Source: Chitinophagales bacterium (GTDB lineage: Bacteria > Bacteroidota > Bacteroidia > Chitinophagales > LD1). From it: a DNA stretch of 64,000 bases. The position numbers were made by a program, and so were the translations under genes. The stretch is taken from NCBI GenBank assembly GCA_016786765.1, contig JAEUUZ010000019.1:62001-126000 (forward strand), read 5' to 3'. This document shows positions 63,135 through 64,000 of the stretch, in pieces. Position 1 is the first letter of the stretch, and every line of letters starts with the position of its first letter. The notes beneath the pieces are model-generated. The model was not told the origin of the DNA. It searched no databases and saw only the letters and a list, made by a program, of their open reading frames with translations.

Positions 63135-63950
63135 ATGGAAACAACACAAATTGAATCTATGATTCATAATTACACAACAAACCTACTTAACTTCATTCCA
63201 AGTTTGGTGGGTGCTATTGTTGTACTCATCGCTGGACTATGGGTGATTAAACAATTAGAAAAAGGAATTACGAAATACTTCGAACGCAAAGATTTTGATG
63301 TATCGCTTGAAACCTTTCTTAGAAGCTTAACCACAACCGGATTATAATTATTCCTTATTGTTTCGGTAGCAGGAATGGTAGGCTTCCCCACTTCATCATT
63401 ATTCGCCATTTTAGGTGCTGCAGGTTTGGCCGTTGGTTTGGCGTTGCAGGGCTCGCTTTCTAACTTTGCAGGGGGAGTGCTTGTATTGATTTTTAAGCCT
63501 TACAAAGTTGGAGATTTAGTGACTTTGATGGATAAATTTGGTGAAGTGCGCGAAATTCAAATCTTCAACACCATTATTGTTACACCTGATAATAAAACTG
63601 TGATTCTACCGAATGGTGCTGTATCCAACGGAGTAATTATCAATCACAGTAAACAAGGGCGTTTGTTAGTAGACCTAAGAGTGAAAGTAGATTTTGGTTC
63701 AGATGTAGACAAAGTAAAACGCATCATTTTAGATACGTTGAATGCCGACCCGAAAGTATTGAAAGATCCTGCTGCTACCGTTAATGTATTTGATTATGCT
63801 GAAGGGGCTGTAGTGTTGTGTGTTCGTCCACAAGCTACTGTTGCCAACTATTGGGATGTATATTTTAATTCTCTAGAAAACATCCAAAAAGCATTGAACG
63901 CGAATGGTATTGAAGGGCCGAGAGTGGTTAGACATGTCCTCGATAAATAA
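63135..63950 (+). pseudogene. MscS-type mechanosensitive channel gene interrupted by an in-frame TAA
   Basis: A single frame from 63135 to 63950 encodes 271 residues of a small-conductance mechanosensitive channel. TAA at 63345-63347 breaks it after residue 70 (in LTTTGL). Reading on gives LFLIVSVAGMVGFPTSS, then the pore helix GAAGLAVGLALQGSLSNFAGG and the beta domain with VGDLVTLMDKFGEV. N-terminal helices are in the first part (IPSLVGAIVVLIAGLWV). No frameshift is needed; the expected residue at the stop is a Lys, Gln or Leu. An ATG at 63375 could restart the second part, but without the first helices a working channel is unlikely. Confidence 0.85.
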
Positions 63951-63977
63951 TAGTTTCAATATTAATAGAATAAGGAG

Positions 63978-64000
63978 AGCCACCATTGGGTGGCTTTTTT
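63978..64000 (+). terminator. Terminator after the MscS gene
   Basis: Seven-base stem AGCCACC/GGTGGCT (63978-63984 with 63989-63995), four-base loop, then Ts running to the window's end. Confidence 0.85.

Noticed and set aside
9795-63950. A reassigned stop codon (alternative genetic code)
   Set aside because: The three interrupting codons are TAG, TGA and TAA, and all other genes end normally with these codons.
1-64000. A phage, insertion sequence, toxin-antitoxin or defence system
   Set aside because: No transposase, integrase, capsid, toxin-antitoxin pair or known defence gene was seen in any frame; nearly all DNA is housekeeping, envelope or metabolic genes.

Overview
This is AT-rich chromosomal DNA from a member of the Bacteroidota. 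Several independent signs agree. Upstream regions repeatedly carry the Bacteroidota promoter form TTTG-N(about 18-24)-TAnnTTTG. One secreted protein ends in a type IX secretion sorting domain. There are many lipoproteins with a Cys-Lys-Lys start and two OmpA proteins with calcium-binding TSP3-like repeats. The nitrous oxide reductase is of the Sec-exported (clade II) type, and CarB lacks the usual C-terminal regulatory domain. I cannot place it to genus. There are no rRNA genes, phage genes, insertion sequences, CRISPR arrays or recognisable defence islands; one tRNA (Glu, TTC) is present.

Layout. 1-5.2 kb (minus strand): surface polysaccharide genes (partial UDP-GlcNAc 2-epimerase, glycosyltransferase, YfhO-type membrane protein) and a group III truncated globin. 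5.2-7.8 kb: low-complexity intergenic repeats, a dicarboxylate/amino acid symporter and rlmB. 7.9-9.8 kb: rplY, pth and an FAH-family hydrolase. 9.8-13 kb: a TPR gene broken by a TAG codon, dapF and an HtrA protease. 13-21.6 kb: a compact minus-strand operon (permease, glutamine-synthetase-like ligase, iron alcohol dehydrogenase, gamma-glutamyl hydrolase, aldehyde dehydrogenase, acyltransferase) with a divergent second aldehyde dehydrogenase. It looks like a gamma-glutamylation route for an amino alcohol such as ethanolamine. 21.6-28 kb: lipoprotein, pdxH, a T9SS cargo protein, a Kazal-like lipoprotein, an aminomuconate-type RidA/ALDH pair and thioredoxin. 28-39 kb: OmpA, typA, a 48-residue membrane protein, carB, paiB-like and secA. 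39-44 kb: a structured repeat, a fatty-acid-hydroxylase/CDGSH fusion, and the GGGP synthase-rsgA-dtd operon. 44-52 kb: three tandem paralogous lipoproteins, accB-accC, an FAD oxidoreductase without a standard start codon, a pseudouridine synthase and a fasciclin lipoprotein. 53-60 kb: Rrf2 regulator, lipid-anchored cytochrome c, nosZ, an uncharacterised membrane protein, nosL, nosD, nosF and nosY. 60-64 kb: tRNA-Glu, pgk, a second OmpA protein and an MscS gene broken by a TAA codon.

How genes work together. In the nos cluster the cytochrome c probably feeds electrons to NosZ, and NosDFY/NosL serve copper-site assembly. An FNR-like palindrome in front of the cytochrome gene and the Cys-containing Rrf2 protein are plausible oxygen/NO-responsive controls, and a hairpin after nosZ may lower expression of the accessory genes. 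In the 13-20 kb operon the enzymes line up as import, gamma-glutamyl ligation, alcohol oxidation, aldehyde oxidation and deprotection, with no ethanolamine ammonia-lyase in view.

The strongest candidates for something under-described are the gamma-glutamyl amino-alcohol operon, the membrane protein between nosZ and nosL, the hydroxylase-CDGSH fusion, and two families of short repeats, several copies of which begin exactly at stop codons. All functional calls come from reading the protein sequences; no database search was run.
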